Counted from the first letter of the stretch, positions 1-8,088 are shown. The stretch is DNA of 20,934 nucleotides from COE1 sp036310845 (GCA_036310845.1 JAXJRB010000173.1:1-20934); one strand, 5' to 3'. The notes: generated from the sequence alone by a model not told the origin. A program made the numbers and translations.

Positions 1-16
1 GCAGTGTCTTTTGTTG

Positions 17-204
17 AGTAATAGGAAATTGCTGTTACGTAGTGAGAATTAAACAAGAATTTCGTAAGAAATTCTTGCCAAAGTGTGTGCGCTGGCACGC
101 ACTATTTTTAAGTAATAGGAAATTGCTGTTACGTAGTGAGAATTAAACAAGAATTTCGTAAGAAATTCTTGCCAAAGTGCGTGCGCTGGCACGCACTATT
201 TTAA
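17..204 (+). repeat. Two tandem 94-bp copies of a hairpin-rich intergenic repeat
   Basis: Copy 1 runs from 17 to 110 and copy 2 from 111 to 204; they are almost identical. Each unit has three parts. Part A is a conserved stretch starting GGAAATTGCTGTTA and continuing GTAGTGAGAATTAAA. Part B is a perfect 10-bp inverted repeat, CAAGAATTTC closed by a GTAA loop (54-77 in copy 1). Part C is a 9-bp stem of the form AGTGNGTGC with loop GCTG, followed by a short T run (82-103 and 176-197). The one stem difference between the copies (T86 against C180, facing G) keeps the pairing, as a T.G wobble in copy 1. Related copies lie at 1676-1762 (inverted) and about 8186-8262. All of this is read directly. 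The function is unknown. It could be a MITE-like or REP-like element, or an RNA structure, and part C could act as a terminator. Confidence 0.9.
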
Positions 205-305
205 GGTATGATATAGATCATCTGTTAATTTACAAGTACTAGAAAGGCTTGAGTGTTTAGATGGGAAACATGTTATATAGGCAATATCCTCTGTATAAGG
301 GCGGT

Positions 306-770
306 ATGGAGATTATGATACCTTCACACTTGCATATGTTAACAAAGGAGAATCATACAAGCGGTCAGAAGGCTCGAATGGGAGATACGTTCATATCCAA
401 TTATAATTGGTTGTCGGAAGATAGGCGTGTAGTAATTAATGTAACAAGCGGAAATGAGGTTTTGCAGGATAAGTTACTACAACGTTTGCAGGAATATTAT
501 GATGGCTTTAAGGCACAAGTTAGTGAATTTGCGTGTTTAAAGGTTGTGAAGAGAAGAATTAATGGATATGAATATGGTGAATTACAATATAGCTCGCAAA
601 TGATGGGATATGAGTTCTTTACGATTTTTATATTAGGAAGCTATGAAGGAAGAGAAATCATTCTCACACAGCAGTGTATGGAGAGTGATAAGAAAAAATG
701 GATGCCTATATTCATGAATATTTCAGAATCCCTTAGAGTAAAGAGAAAGAAGAAGGAGGAGCAGATATGA
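306..770 (+). CDS. Small DcrB/DUF1795-like protein, function unknown
   Basis: Predicted soluble protein of 154 residues. The chosen start is ATG 306 because AAGGG lies five bases ahead of it; an upstream in-frame ATG at 261 would add 15 residues but has only AGAAAGG at a long 13-base spacing. There is no signal peptide or membrane segment. The order of elements, an N-terminal strand, a Gly-rich turn, a central helix around DKLLQRLQEYYDGF, then strands with a Gly-Tyr-Glu-Tyr-Gly turn and a C-terminal part with a conserved-looking Trp (KKKWMPIF) and a closing amphipathic helix (NISESL), resembles the DcrB/DUF1795 (PsbP-like) fold. That match is from memory of the family pattern. The stop overlaps the next start by four bases (ATGA), so it is translationally coupled to the FHA protein and probably works with it. 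In some bacteria DUF1795 proteins act as secretion chaperones, but nothing here shows that role. Confidence 0.72.
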   Translation: MEIMIPSHLHMLTKENHTSGQKARMGDTFISNYNWLSEDRRVVINVTSGNEVLQDKLLQRLQEYYDGFKAQVSEFACLKVVKRRINGYEYGELQYSSQMMGYEFFTIFILGSYEGREIILTQQCMESDKKKWMPIFMNISESLRVKRKKKEEQI

Positions 771-1675
771 TTGTAAAGGAAAATGAAAAACAGCTATCCT
801 TTTTGTTTCAGGAGAAAGACTCTTATTTTGAGATGGGGTATCTGATTTTAAAACAGGCAAATCTTGCAGGAATGCTTCCTTATAAGAGAATACAACAGAA
901 TGGAAGAGAGAAGCTGTGCTTCCAGATTGGTGAAGTGGATAAGCTGTCACGGACGCTTCCTAGATTATCAGAAGACGAAGTAATTGATGTACTCTATGCA
1001 GTTGTTTTTATGACACAAAGGGTAGAAGAGAACGGATTTATGAAGAAGGAATGCATTTGGTGTCGGTATGAACAGATTTATATGGACAGAGGTTCACACA
1101 GTCCTATGTTTGCGGTATTACCAATCACGCAAGAGTTTCGTTATGCAGATGGTTCAGACTGGATGATAGGGTTTGAAGAGAGTCTTTGTAAAATTACAGA
1201 ATATCTTTCAGCAGGGAAGCAACAGCGGGTACAGCAGTTAATAAACCACTATAAGACGGGAAAAATGAGAGCTGATGAACTATTGGAGAAAATTAATCAG
1301 CTTGGAAATGGTATGTCAGGATTGTTGGTGGATAGTGCGGATGAGGATATAAAGGATAAGCCAAATAGACTAGAGCTTGTATATGCGGGAAGCGAGGGGA
1401 CGTTTTCGTTTCAAATGGAAGAGGAAGACTTTGTTATAGGAAGAGGTACAGAATCGAATGGAGTGTTAGGGGTATCTATGAAGGTTAGCCGTAGACATTG
1501 TTTGATTACGAAGATAAATGGTAACTATTTTGTACAGGATTTGGATAGTGCCAATGGAACCTATGTAAATGGTACACAGATTCCAGCCTATGAGCTAATG
1601 GAGCTGGAACATAATGATGTGTTGGGTATAGCGGATGTGGAGCTTAGGGTGCTACTTCTAAATAAAATGGCATAA
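767..1675 (+). CDS. FHA-domain protein with an uncharacterised N-terminal region
   Basis: Protein of 302 residues, cytoplasmic by appearance. The C-terminal part (about 202-297) is a forkhead-associated domain, a phosphothreonine-binding module: G225-R226, the S241-R-R-H244 loop and the S261-A-N-G-T stretch with N268-G269 are all present. The first 190 residues lack a recognisable catalytic motif. They resemble the N-terminal region found with FHA domains in other Lachnospiraceae proteins (a DUF6382-like arrangement), which is a tentative identification. A strong AAGGAGG site precedes ATG 767, inside the end of the upstream gene. FHA proteins usually read out Ser/Thr kinase signalling or assemble secretion and envelope machines; no kinase or secretion gene is visible in this window, so the partner is unknown. 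The gene ends one base before the poly-A that leads into the inverted repeat copy at 1676-1762. Confidence 0.88.
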   Translation: MIVKENEKQLSFLFQEKDSYFEMGYLILKQANLAGMLPYKRIQQNGREKLCFQIGEVDKLSRTLPRLSEDEVIDVLYAVVFMTQRVEENGFMKKECIWCRYEQIYMDRGSHSPMFAVLPITQEFRYADGSDWMIGFEESLCKITEYLSAGKQQRVQQLINHYKTGKMRADELLEKINQLGNGMSGLLVDSADEDIKDKPNRLELVYAGSEGTFSFQMEEEDFVIGRGTESNGVLGVSMKVSRRHCLITKINGNYFVQDLDSANGTYVNGTQIPAYELMELEHNDVLGIADVELRVLLLNKMA

Positions 1676-1762
1676 AAAAGTGTTTGCTCAGCAGCAAACA
1701 CTAGCAAGAATTTCTGTCGAAATTCTTGTTTAACTTCCACTACATAACAGCAATTTCCTAAC
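1676..1762 (-). repeat. Inverted third copy of the modular repeat, ending in a terminator-like hairpin
   Basis: Read on the minus strand, this has the same order as the copies at 17-204: TTAGGAAATTGCTGTTA, then a GTAGTGGAAGTTAAA-type stretch, then the CAAGAATTTC stem with loop GACA, then a terminal hairpin. The terminal stem is a different sequence, AGTGTTTGCT with a four-base loop (1679-1702), still perfectly paired and followed on the minus strand by five T. It therefore looks like an intrinsic terminator for minus-strand transcription coming from 2299. It faces the tandem copies at 17-204 in inverted orientation across the two-gene FHA operon. Confidence 0.85.
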
Positions 1763-1773
1763 GAATAAAAACA

Positions 1774-1813
1774 AGGCAGTGCTAATCATGGTGTTTCATG
1801 AGTGGTACTGCCT
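1774..1813 (-). terminator. Imperfect hairpin terminator after the 1796-2299 gene
   Basis: AGGCAGT (1774-1780) pairs with ACTGCCT (1807-1813), and the interior continues with TCATG/CATGA around a six-base loop. On the minus strand the stem is followed by TTGTTTTTATT. The hairpin includes the stop codon of the minus-strand gene at 1796. Confidence 0.6.
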
Positions 1814-2299
1814 TTTTGCAGCTTCGATTTCAGCAGCTTTACGTTCTTCATCTTCTTTTGCTTCACGAAGAAGCCGTTCATAGATGAGATTAGCTTCTTT
1901 AATGATTTCATCTTGTTCTGGCGGGAGTGGAACGGTGGAAGTATTGATATTAGCAGATGTATTTCCTAAGAGGAAATCGATATTTGTCTGAGAACTAGAA
2001 TTATGCATAATCTGATCCAATATGGATTTGGTATCGTCATCCACTGGTCCTTGACCGTATAAACCGGAATAAGAACCGGTCGTTGCATTGTACGAATCAT
2101 CAGGAATATCTGATGTTTCATTATTTTGTGTATTTTCTAGAAGGAGACGTTCTTTTTCTTCTTCCTTTAAGCGGGCGGCTTCTTCCTCTGCCTTGGAAGG
2201 CCATATTTTTACAGCATCCGTATTATAAGCAACAAACCACCACTTAATAACATTCCCATAGAATTTCCTAAAAAAATAAGCAGTTTGTGGATTCTTCAT
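1796..2299 (-). CDS. Hypothetical protein, charged and low complexity
   Basis: Protein of 167 residues; the family is not recognised. The start ATG (2299-2297) follows AGAGGT nine bases upstream. The N-terminal 35 residues are aromatic and basic (FFRKFYGNVIKWWFVAY) but too polar and short to be a clear membrane span. Residues about 35-55 (KAEEEAARLKEEEKERLLL) and 130-165 (IYERLLREAKEDEERKAAEIEAAKRQ) are charged and predicted coiled coil or long helix. The middle is Asn/Ser/Thr/Gly rich (YNATTGSYSGLYGQG) and probably disordered. It has its own terminator and is not in an operon with the chemotaxis-like gene, whose terminator lies between them. A structural, scaffold or secreted role cannot be told from the sequence. 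Confidence 0.6.
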   Translation of the reverse strand: MKNPQTAYFFRKFYGNVIKWWFVAYNTDAVKIWPSKAEEEAARLKEEEKERLLLENTQNNETSDIPDDSYNATTGSYSGLYGQGPVDDDTKSILDQIMHNSSSQTNIDFLLGNTSANINTSTVPLPPEQDEIIKEANLIYERLLREAKEDEERKAAEIEAAKRQYHS

Positions 2300-2404
2300 A
2301 ATATTTTTACCTCTTTCAAAAGTAGCTTAGTTCTATTTTATCACAAATAGAAAAAAAGCAAAACGAAAAAGTGAAAATAATTTTAAAATAGCACGTAAAT
2401 CAAT

Positions 2405-2429
2405 AAAAACCCACATTCTGCGGGCTTTT
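2405..2429 (-). terminator. Rho-independent terminator after the mini chemotaxis gene
   Basis: In the minus-strand RNA, AAAAGCCCGC pairs along its whole length with GUGGGUUUUU around a five-base loop, using two G.U pairs. It lies 11 bases past the stop codon of the 2441-2719 gene. Confidence 0.8.
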
Positions 2430-2440
2430 ATCAGATAAAT

Positions 2441-2719
2441 TTATTGAATTGTACGATTCATTTTCTTCAAGGCAGTATCAATTTCTTCAGCTTTTGCAAT
2501 AATTTCAGTATATTTCTCCGCAGTTGTTGTAGAGAGCTTACCCATTTCACCTGCTACAATGTTGAAACCGCGCCCGGCATCACCAGCTCGAGCAGCTTCG
2601 ATAGAAGCATTGAGGGCAAGAATATTCTGTTTGGAGGAGATTTTTGTTAAATCCTGAACCATAAGCTTGATTTCTTCTACGTTTTTCATGGTAGCATCCA
2701 TTAAGTCTAAAGTATCCAT
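2441..2719 (-). CDS. Stand-alone MCP signalling-tip protein (92 aa)
   Basis: The protein is essentially the cytoplasmic hairpin tip of a methyl-accepting chemotaxis protein. Residues about 25-62 contain KQNILALNASIEAARAGDAG and then GFNIVAGEMGKLS, the hallmark segment that contacts CheA and CheW, flanked on each side by short helical arms (DLMDATMKNVEEIKLMVQDL and TEIIAKAEEIDTALKKM). There is no sensor domain, membrane segment or HAMP domain. The start is well supported: AAGGAG eight bases before the ATG, and no in-frame coding extension upstream. With a dedicated terminator it looks like an intact small gene, not a random fragment. Full receptors are normally over 500 residues. It could act as a soluble signalling adaptor, or be a remnant that kept expression signals. 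No che genes are present in the window. Confidence 0.82.
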   Translation of the reverse strand: MDTLDLMDATMKNVEEIKLMVQDLTKISSKQNILALNASIEAARAGDAGRGFNIVAGEMGKLSTTTAEKYTEIIAKAEEIDTALKKMNRTIQ

Positions 2720-2889
2720 ATATTAGGCTCCTTTCTGGATAAAAAGTATCGAAAAGTTAATGCTATAATAGTTGTCTTAGTATATTATAACACAAAAAAA
2801 AGAAGTGAATAAAAAGACTGAAAATAATAACAATAATTCATAAGAGATTAGTAATAAATAAAAAATAAATAAAATATCATTATAATGAA

Positions 2890-2917
2890 TTGACAAATAA
2901 CATTACGGTGTTATATT
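2890..2917 (+). promoter_or_regulatory. Sigma-A type promoter for clpB
   Basis: TTGACA (2890-2895), 16-base spacer, TATATT (2912-2917), about 68 bases before the clpB start. No CtsR heptamer repeat (GGTCAAA type) and no CIRCE element is visible in the 265-bp gap. Confidence 0.7.
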
Positions 2918-2985
2918 GAGTGTAGAACAAATAAAACAATACGGGTAGGAGTATACTTAAACTCTTAGGAAATGGAGGAGAGATT

Positions 2986-5568
2986 ATGAATATTCAAAAA
3001 TTCACACAAAAGTCAATTGAGGCAATAAACACATGTGAAAAACTCGCTGTGGAGTATGGAAATCAGGAGTTGGAACAGGAGCATCTTCTCTATGCACTTC
3101 TAACCATTCAGGATAGCTTGATTTTGAAGCTGATAGAGAAGATGGAGATTCATAGTGAACACTTTATCGGGCGCGTGGAAGCGGCCTTGCAGAAGCGTGT
3201 AAAAGTACAGGGAGGACAGCCGTATATAGGACAATATTTGAATAAAGTATTGATTACAGCGGAGGACGAGGCAAAGCGTATGGGAGATGAATATGTTTCG
3301 GTAGAGCATATCTTCCTGGCCATGATACAAAATCCGAACAAGGAGATTCAGGAAATCTTTCGAGAATATGGGATTACAAGAGAACGTTTTTTGAAGAGTC
3401 TTTCTGAAGTCCGTGGAAATCAGCGTGTTACTAGTGATAATCCGGAGGCAACCTATGATACTTTGGAGAAGTATGGGCAGGATTTAGTAGAGAAGGCAAG
3501 AAAGCAAAAGTTGGATCCGGTAATAGGAAGAGACCATGAGATTCGTAATATTGTTCGTATTCTTTCAAGAAAGACCAAGAACAACCCAGTATTAATTGGT
3601 GAGCCGGGTGTTGGTAAGACAGCAGTGGTTGAAGGGCTGGCACAAAGAATTGTAAGAGGTGATGTTCCTCAGGGATTGAAGGATAAAAAGATTTTTTCGC
3701 TTGATATGGGAGCACTTGTAGCAGGAGCAAAGTATCGTGGAGAATTTGAAGAGCGTTTAAAGGCTGTATTAGAGGATGTAAAGAATAGTGATGGGCAGAT
3801 TATTCTGTTTATTGATGAGCTTCATACGATTGTTGGAGCAGGTAAAACAGATGGTGCGTTGGATGCCGGAAATATGTTAAAGCCAATGCTTGCAAGGGGG
3901 GAGTTGCATTGTATAGGAGCAACTACATTGGATGAGTATAGACAATATATTGAAAAGGATCCTGCATTGGAAAGACGTTTCCAGCCTGTTATGGTAGAAG
4001 AACCAACCGTTGAGGATACCATTAGTATTTTGAGAGGATTAAAGGAACGTTACGAAGTATTCCATGGTGTAAAAATTATGGATAATGCGTTAGTAAGCGC
4101 GGCGTCATTGTCTAATCGTTATATTTCAGACAGATTTTTGCCAGATAAGGCAATTGATCTTGTAGATGAGGCTTGTGCCATGATTAAGACAGAGTTAGAT
4201 TCTATGCCGGCAGAGCTTGATGAGATGCAGCGTCGTATTATGCAGATGGAGATTGAGGAAGCGGCACTGAAAAAGGAAGATGACAGACTAAGCAGGGAGC
4301 GTTTAGACGCATTGCAAAGAGAACTTGCAGAGCAGAAGGCGGACTTTAATAATCGAAAGGCACAATGGGATAATGAAAAGGCATCGGTAGAAAAGCTATC
4401 AAGACTTCGCGAGGAGATAGAAGAGATCAATAACCAGATTCAGATTGCACAGCGCGAGGGGAATTTGGAAAAAGCAGCAGAGCTTAGCTATGGAAAACTC
4501 CCAGCGATGAAGCAACAGCTCGAAATCGAAGAGGAGGCTGTTAGAAAAAAGGAAATGGCTTTGGTGCATGAGAGTGTATCGGAAGAGGAAATTGCAAAGA
4601 TTATTTCCAGATGGACGGGAATTCCTGTGGCAAAGCTCAATGAGAGTGAGAGGAATAAAACACTTCATTTGGACGAGGAACTGCATAAACGTGTCGTAGG
4701 GCAGGATGAAGGAGTTACGAAAGTAACAGAGGCAATTATTCGTTCAAAAGCGGGAATTAAAGACCCAAGTAAGCCAATTGGTTCATTTTTATTTTTAGGA
4801 CCAACTGGTGTTGGTAAGACTGAGCTCGCCAAAGCATTGGCAGAATCTCTTTTTGATGATGAGAGCAATATGGTTCGTATTGACATGAGTGAATATATGG
4901 AGAAATATTCAGTGTCACGATTGATTGGAGCGCCTCCGGGATATGTAGGATATGATGAAGGTGGACAGCTGACCGAGGCGGTTCGTAGAAAACCATACAG
5001 TGTTGTGCTGTTTGATGAGGTAGAAAAGGCACATCCGGATGTATTTAATGTATTGCTTCAGGTACTGGATGACGGAAGAATTACAGATTCTCAGGGAAGA
5101 ACGGTAGATTTTAAAAATACGATATTAATTATGACTTCTAATATCGGCGCACAATATCTGCTTGAGGGAATAGAGGATAATGGTGAGATTCGAAAGGATG
5201 CGCAGGATTTGGTTATGAATGAACTGCGAATGCATTTTAGACCAGAGTTTTTAAACCGACTGGATGAGATGATTCTGTTTAAGCCTTTGACGAAGGATAA
5301 TATAGGTGGAATTATACATCTGATTATAGAAGATTTGAATAAGCGATTGGCTGATAAAGAGCTTCGTATTGAGCTTTCCGAGGAGGCTGAGCAGTTTATT
5401 GTGGAAAATGGTTATGATCCGGTTTATGGTGCAAGACCATTAAAGCGTTATATACAGAAATATGTGGAAACACTTGTAGCGAAGCTGATTCTGGCAGATG
5501 AGGTAAGCGTTGGAGATACCATTTTGATAAAAGTAGAAGAAGAGCAGTTAAAAGCGGTCTGTAAGTAA
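2986..5568 (+). CDS. clpB: ATP-dependent disaggregase ClpB
   Basis: Full-length AAA+ disaggregase of 860 residues, the usual length. It threads aggregated proteins through a hexameric pore together with DnaK/DnaJ. Domains in order: Clp N-terminal repeats (about 1-145); first nucleotide-binding domain with Walker A GEPGVGKT (205-212), Walker B ILFIDELH (about 273-280) and the arginine pair R330-R331; the long coiled-coil middle domain (about 405-525) that separates ClpB from ClpA-type unfoldases; second nucleotide-binding domain with Walker A GPTGVGKT (605-612), pore loop GYVGY (652-656) and Walker B VVLFDEVEKAH (673-683); C-terminal domain. There is no IGF/IGL loop for ClpP docking apparent, in line with ClpB. 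ATG 2986 has GGAGG eight bases upstream. The gene is monocistronic, with a sigma-A promoter and a bidirectional terminator shared with the convergent SGNH gene. Confidence 0.98.
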   Translation: MNIQKFTQKSIEAINTCEKLAVEYGNQELEQEHLLYALLTIQDSLILKLIEKMEIHSEHFIGRVEAALQKRVKVQGGQPYIGQYLNKVLITAEDEAKRMGDEYVSVEHIFLAMIQNPNKEIQEIFREYGITRERFLKSLSEVRGNQRVTSDNPEATYDTLEKYGQDLVEKARKQKLDPVIGRDHEIRNIVRILSRKTKNNPVLIGEPGVGKTAVVEGLAQRIVRGDVPQGLKDKKIFSLDMGALVAGAKYRGEFEERLKAVLEDVKNSDGQIILFIDELHTIVGAGKTDGALDAGNMLKPMLARGELHCIGATTLDEYRQYIEKDPALERRFQPVMVEEPTVEDTISILRGLKERYEVFHGVKIMDNALVSAASLSNRYISDRFLPDKAIDLVDEACAMIKTELDSMPAELDEMQRRIMQMEIEEAALKKEDDRLSRERLDALQRELAEQKADFNNRKAQWDNEKASVEKLSRLREEIEEINNQIQIAQREGNLEKAAELSYGKLPAMKQQLEIEEEAVRKKEMALVHESVSEEEIAKIISRWTGIPVAKLNESERNKTLHLDEELHKRVVGQDEGVTKVTEAIIRSKAGIKDPSKPIGSFLFLGPTGVGKTELAKALAESLFDDESNMVRIDMSEYMEKYSVSRLIGAPPGYVGYDEGGQLTEAVRRKPYSVVLFDEVEKAHPDVFNVLLQVLDDGRITDSQGRTVDFKNTILIMTSNIGAQYLLEGIEDNGEIRKDAQDLVMNELRMHFRPEFLNRLDEMILFKPLTKDNIGGIIHLIIEDLNKRLADKELRIELSEEAEQFIVENGYDPVYGARPLKRYIQKYVETLVAKLILADEVSVGDTILIKVEEEQLKAVCK

Positions 5569-5584
5569 AAATAGTACGTGCCAA

Positions 5585-5615
5585 AAAGGGATGAATCAGT
5601 TTGATTCATCCCTTT
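5585..5615. terminator. Bidirectional terminator between clpB and the SGNH gene
   Basis: A perfect 14-bp stem, AAAGGGATGAATCA with a three-base loop, between two convergent genes. On the minus strand it is followed by TTTTTGG; on the plus strand only TTTGCC follows. The stop codon of the minus-strand gene (5606-5608) lies inside the stem. Confidence 0.9.
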
Positions 5616-6592
5616 GCCATTTCGAGATTCGTGTCGGTATGATTTTTAACAATACCATGATCGAGTAGGAAGTCCTTCCATACGGTATAATATTGCGCTT
5701 TGATATGTATCTGGTCCCAAGTGAATTCAGGAATTAAAGCACCGTTTTCGCACAGAGAGCTTTGATTAATATCAATATAAAAGGTATCCTTCTGGTTAGC
5801 AAGTGTTGCAATCAAATCATTTCGTGAGGAGATGCTTTCATTGGTAATTCCTTCATTGCTATCTGACTTAGACTGGGTTACAAGCAGGTTGCTTTCAATG
5901 AAAATAAGTGCTTCAGGTTGAAGCTTCCGAATGTCTTCCACCACTTCACGATATAACTCATAGAAGGATTCGGGGGTACCATAGCTGCATTCATTAATAC
6001 CAACCATCAGATAAACTTTACCAAAGGATTCTGTTTGCAGGACTTCTTGGATGGAAGTCTTTTTATCCTTATAGGTTATCTTTGGCTTTGTATAATCATA
6101 GATGGAAAGTGAGGTCTTACACAAAAAGGTAGCATTTTCAATACCAGAATATTCGCTGATTCCTACGGTTCTTGAGTCGCCAATAAATACAGCATCCTGA
6201 AAATAGTCGTCTGTTACCTGTGTAAAAGAATAGGTTTCAGGAACAGATGTCAAATCATTTGTAATCGCAATATCTGTTTCAGGTAACACATTTGTTTTGG
6301 AATTGCTTATGTCCAAAGGCAGAGAGGAATCAGTAGTTGCTGTTTCTTCTGTTATATTTGTAGCAGTTGCCTCTGACAAAAGAGAATCATTTCCTTGCGG
6401 AGAGGTGTCAGACTCTTGAAATAACAGTCCATCGTGTATCCCCATCATAGCCGTGGTAAGCGGAGGATTTTTTGCAGAATAGCTTTCTGCTTCGTGATAG
6501 TGAACCTGATTCCAATAAATACCAAGTAAAGAAAACAAAAGGCTGGAAAGCAGAATGCAAAAAGTTAAAATGTAATGTTTGATAGAATTCAT
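5606..6592 (-). CDS. Membrane-anchored SGNH/GDSL-like hydrolase, partner of the MBOAT gene
   Basis: The chosen start is ATG 6592 (328 aa): AAGGAG lies nine bases upstream, while the alternative GTG 6598 would be only three bases from it. Numbering below is from the GTG. An N-terminal hydrophobic segment (about 8-28) is an uncleaved anchor or signal peptide; residues about 45-125 are a Ser/Thr/Asn/Glu-rich linker; the catalytic domain starts near 130. SGNH blocks are visible: block I with G140-D-S142 (FIGDSRT), a block III-like MVGINE (Asn202) and block V D295-Q-I-H298. This fits an extracytoplasmic serine esterase or acetyl-transferase that handles acyl groups moved across the membrane by the adjacent MBOAT protein, as in PatA/PatB or DltB/DltD type pairs. 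The gap to the MBOAT gene is only 13 bases, so they are co-transcribed and probably co-translated. The acceptor polymer is not known. Confidence 0.85.
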   Translation of the reverse strand: MNSIKHYILTFCILLSSLLFSLLGIYWNQVHYHEAESYSAKNPPLTTAMMGIHDGLLFQESDTSPQGNDSLLSEATATNITEETATTDSSLPLDISNSKTNVLPETDIAITNDLTSVPETYSFTQVTDDYFQDAVFIGDSRTVGISEYSGIENATFLCKTSLSIYDYTKPKITYKDKKTSIQEVLQTESFGKVYLMVGINECSYGTPESFYELYREVVEDIRKLQPEALIFIESNLLVTQSKSDSNEGITNESISSRNDLIATLANQKDTFYIDINQSSLCENGALIPEFTWDQIHIKAQYYTVWKDFLLDHGIVKNHTDTNLEMAKG

Positions 6593-6605
6593 TTTCACAC
6601 ACTCC

Positions 6606-8024
6606 TTAAAATCGAAAATATAAAAATGGATTGTTTAAGCCGATCGATAAGTAGTATATCGCATACCAAAAAATAGCAAGTGATATACCGGTATTAAGTA
6701 GTTTTTGCTCCAACTTTTCAGCCAATTTTTTCGGATATTCGGTGCAAAAAAATAGACAAATAAGTAAAAGTGGTGCATAAGTAGAGATGTATTTTACAAA
6801 ATCCAAAGAGTTCAAGCTGTTACCAATACCAAAGAATGGGAACATTCTAGCAAGGTAAATTCGTAGTTGGCTAAAATCACTAATGGCAAAAATAGTCCAG
6901 CTAATTAATATATACAAAGTCATATATGCATGGGAAAGAAGCTTTGCAATAAAATTTTCTTTTCTAAGAAACGTAAGTAACAGATTTTTTTCGATTATCT
7001 GTAAAATGAAAATCAACAGTCCCCAAAGAATAAAATTCCAGTCGGCTCCATGCCAAAAACCAACAAAAAACCAGACAATAAGCAAATTACGTAGGGTTGT
7101 GAAACGACCCTTTCGATTGCCGCCAAGCGGAATGTAAATATATTCTCGGAACCATGCACCGAGGGTAATGTGCCAGCGTCTCCAAAAATCTGTTACACTT
7201 CTTGCTGTATACGGATGATTGAAGTTAGCAGGCATGTGAAAACCTAGCATTTTACCAAGACCGATTGCCATCAAGGAATAACCCCAAAAATCAAAATAGA
7301 GCTGCATCGAATAAGAAACGGCGCCAAGCCATGCAAGAGGTGTAGAGATGCTCTCGTAACCAATCATGCATACTTCATTCCATAAGGTTCCTATTTGATT
7401 TGCTAGAATGACCTTTGAGCCAAGACCTAGGATAAAGACTTTTAGTCCTTCATCCAAATTGTCAATGGATAATTTGCGTTTTTCTAAACAGTCACGAATA
7501 TCCGAGTATACGACGATAGGACCTGCAATAAGTTGAGGAAACATACATAGGTACGCTCCAAGATTAACAAAAGAGGTTTCTACAGGAACGGTTTCACGAT
7601 AGACGTCTACAATATAGGATACAATCTGAAAGGTATAAAAGCTGATGCCCAGTGGAAGTACTAGGTTTAATAAGCTAAATTGCAGATTGCTACCGTTTTC
7701 GTGCAAAACAAAGTTAATGTTTTCTAAAAAGAAATCCATGTATTTGAAATAGAATAGAAGTCCAAAATTATAAAGCAAGGCGAGAATGAGTAGTAATTTT
7801 TTTCGGATAGGATAATTGTTGCAACGTGAAATTAAGAGTCCGAATAAATAATTTACTAAAACAGAATATAGAATTAGAAACAAATAGGTAGGCTCACCAA
7901 GCCCATAAAATAAAATACTACCAGCAAAGAGCAGGCCATTGCGATATTTATCTGCAAAGCAGTAGTAAAGCACTAAAAAAATAGGTAAAAATAAGAACAA
8001 AAATTCCAAACTACTAAAAACCAT
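6606..8024 (-). CDS. MBOAT family membrane O-acyltransferase (AlgI/PatA/DltB-like)
   Basis: Polytopic membrane protein of 472 residues, the normal size for the family, with about ten hydrophobic segments. The MBOAT signature is complete: QLYFDFWGYSLMAIGLGKML (241-260), FWRRWHITLGAWFREYIYIP (280-299) with the cytoplasmic His285, PLGGNRKG (299-306) and the catalytic FWHGADWNF with His325. MBOAT proteins of this type take an acyl group, usually acetyl from acetyl-CoA, and pass it across the membrane to an extracytoplasmic partner that modifies a cell-surface polymer. The start ATG has AGGGGGAAA just upstream, and an extended -10 promoter lies about 65 bases ahead. No dltA or dltC and no alginate genes are near, so peptidoglycan or an exopolysaccharide is a more likely acceptor than teichoic acid D-alanylation; this is inference. 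Confidence 0.94.
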   Translation of the reverse strand: MVFSSLEFLFLFLPIFLVLYYCFADKYRNGLLFAGSILFYGLGEPTYLFLILYSVLVNYLFGLLISRCNNYPIRKKLLLILALLYNFGLLFYFKYMDFFLENINFVLHENGSNLQFSLLNLVLPLGISFYTFQIVSYIVDVYRETVPVETSFVNLGAYLCMFPQLIAGPIVVYSDIRDCLEKRKLSIDNLDEGLKVFILGLGSKVILANQIGTLWNEVCMIGYESISTPLAWLGAVSYSMQLYFDFWGYSLMAIGLGKMLGFHMPANFNHPYTARSVTDFWRRWHITLGAWFREYIYIPLGGNRKGRFTTLRNLLIVWFFVGFWHGADWNFILWGLLIFILQIIEKNLLLTFLRKENFIAKLLSHAYMTLYILISWTIFAISDFSQLRIYLARMFPFFGIGNSLNSLDFVKYISTYAPLLLICLFFCTEYPKKLAEKLEQKLLNTGISLAIFWYAIYYLSIGLNNPFLYFRF

Positions 8025-8088
8025 GATATTTCCCCCTATAAATCATGATTGGTTCCCCGTAAATATGTTATGTCATTTTAATAAAATT

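Noticed and set aside
1..204. Left-edge repeats as the end of an insertion sequence
   Set aside because: No transposase remnant or clear terminal inverted repeat with target duplication is present; they match small non-coding intergenic repeats instead.
2720..2985. CtsR or CIRCE operator expected ahead of clpB
   Set aside because: No GGTCAAA-type heptad repeat and no TTAGCACTC dyad is present; only a sigma-A type promoter could be supported.
3100..5584. Open frames of 60-100 codons on the minus strand through clpB
   Set aside because: They lie antisense to a full-length conserved gene, have odd composition and no ribosome binding sites, and are shadows of the clpB codon pattern. The same applies to the antisense frames under htpG, glyA and the GH3 gene.
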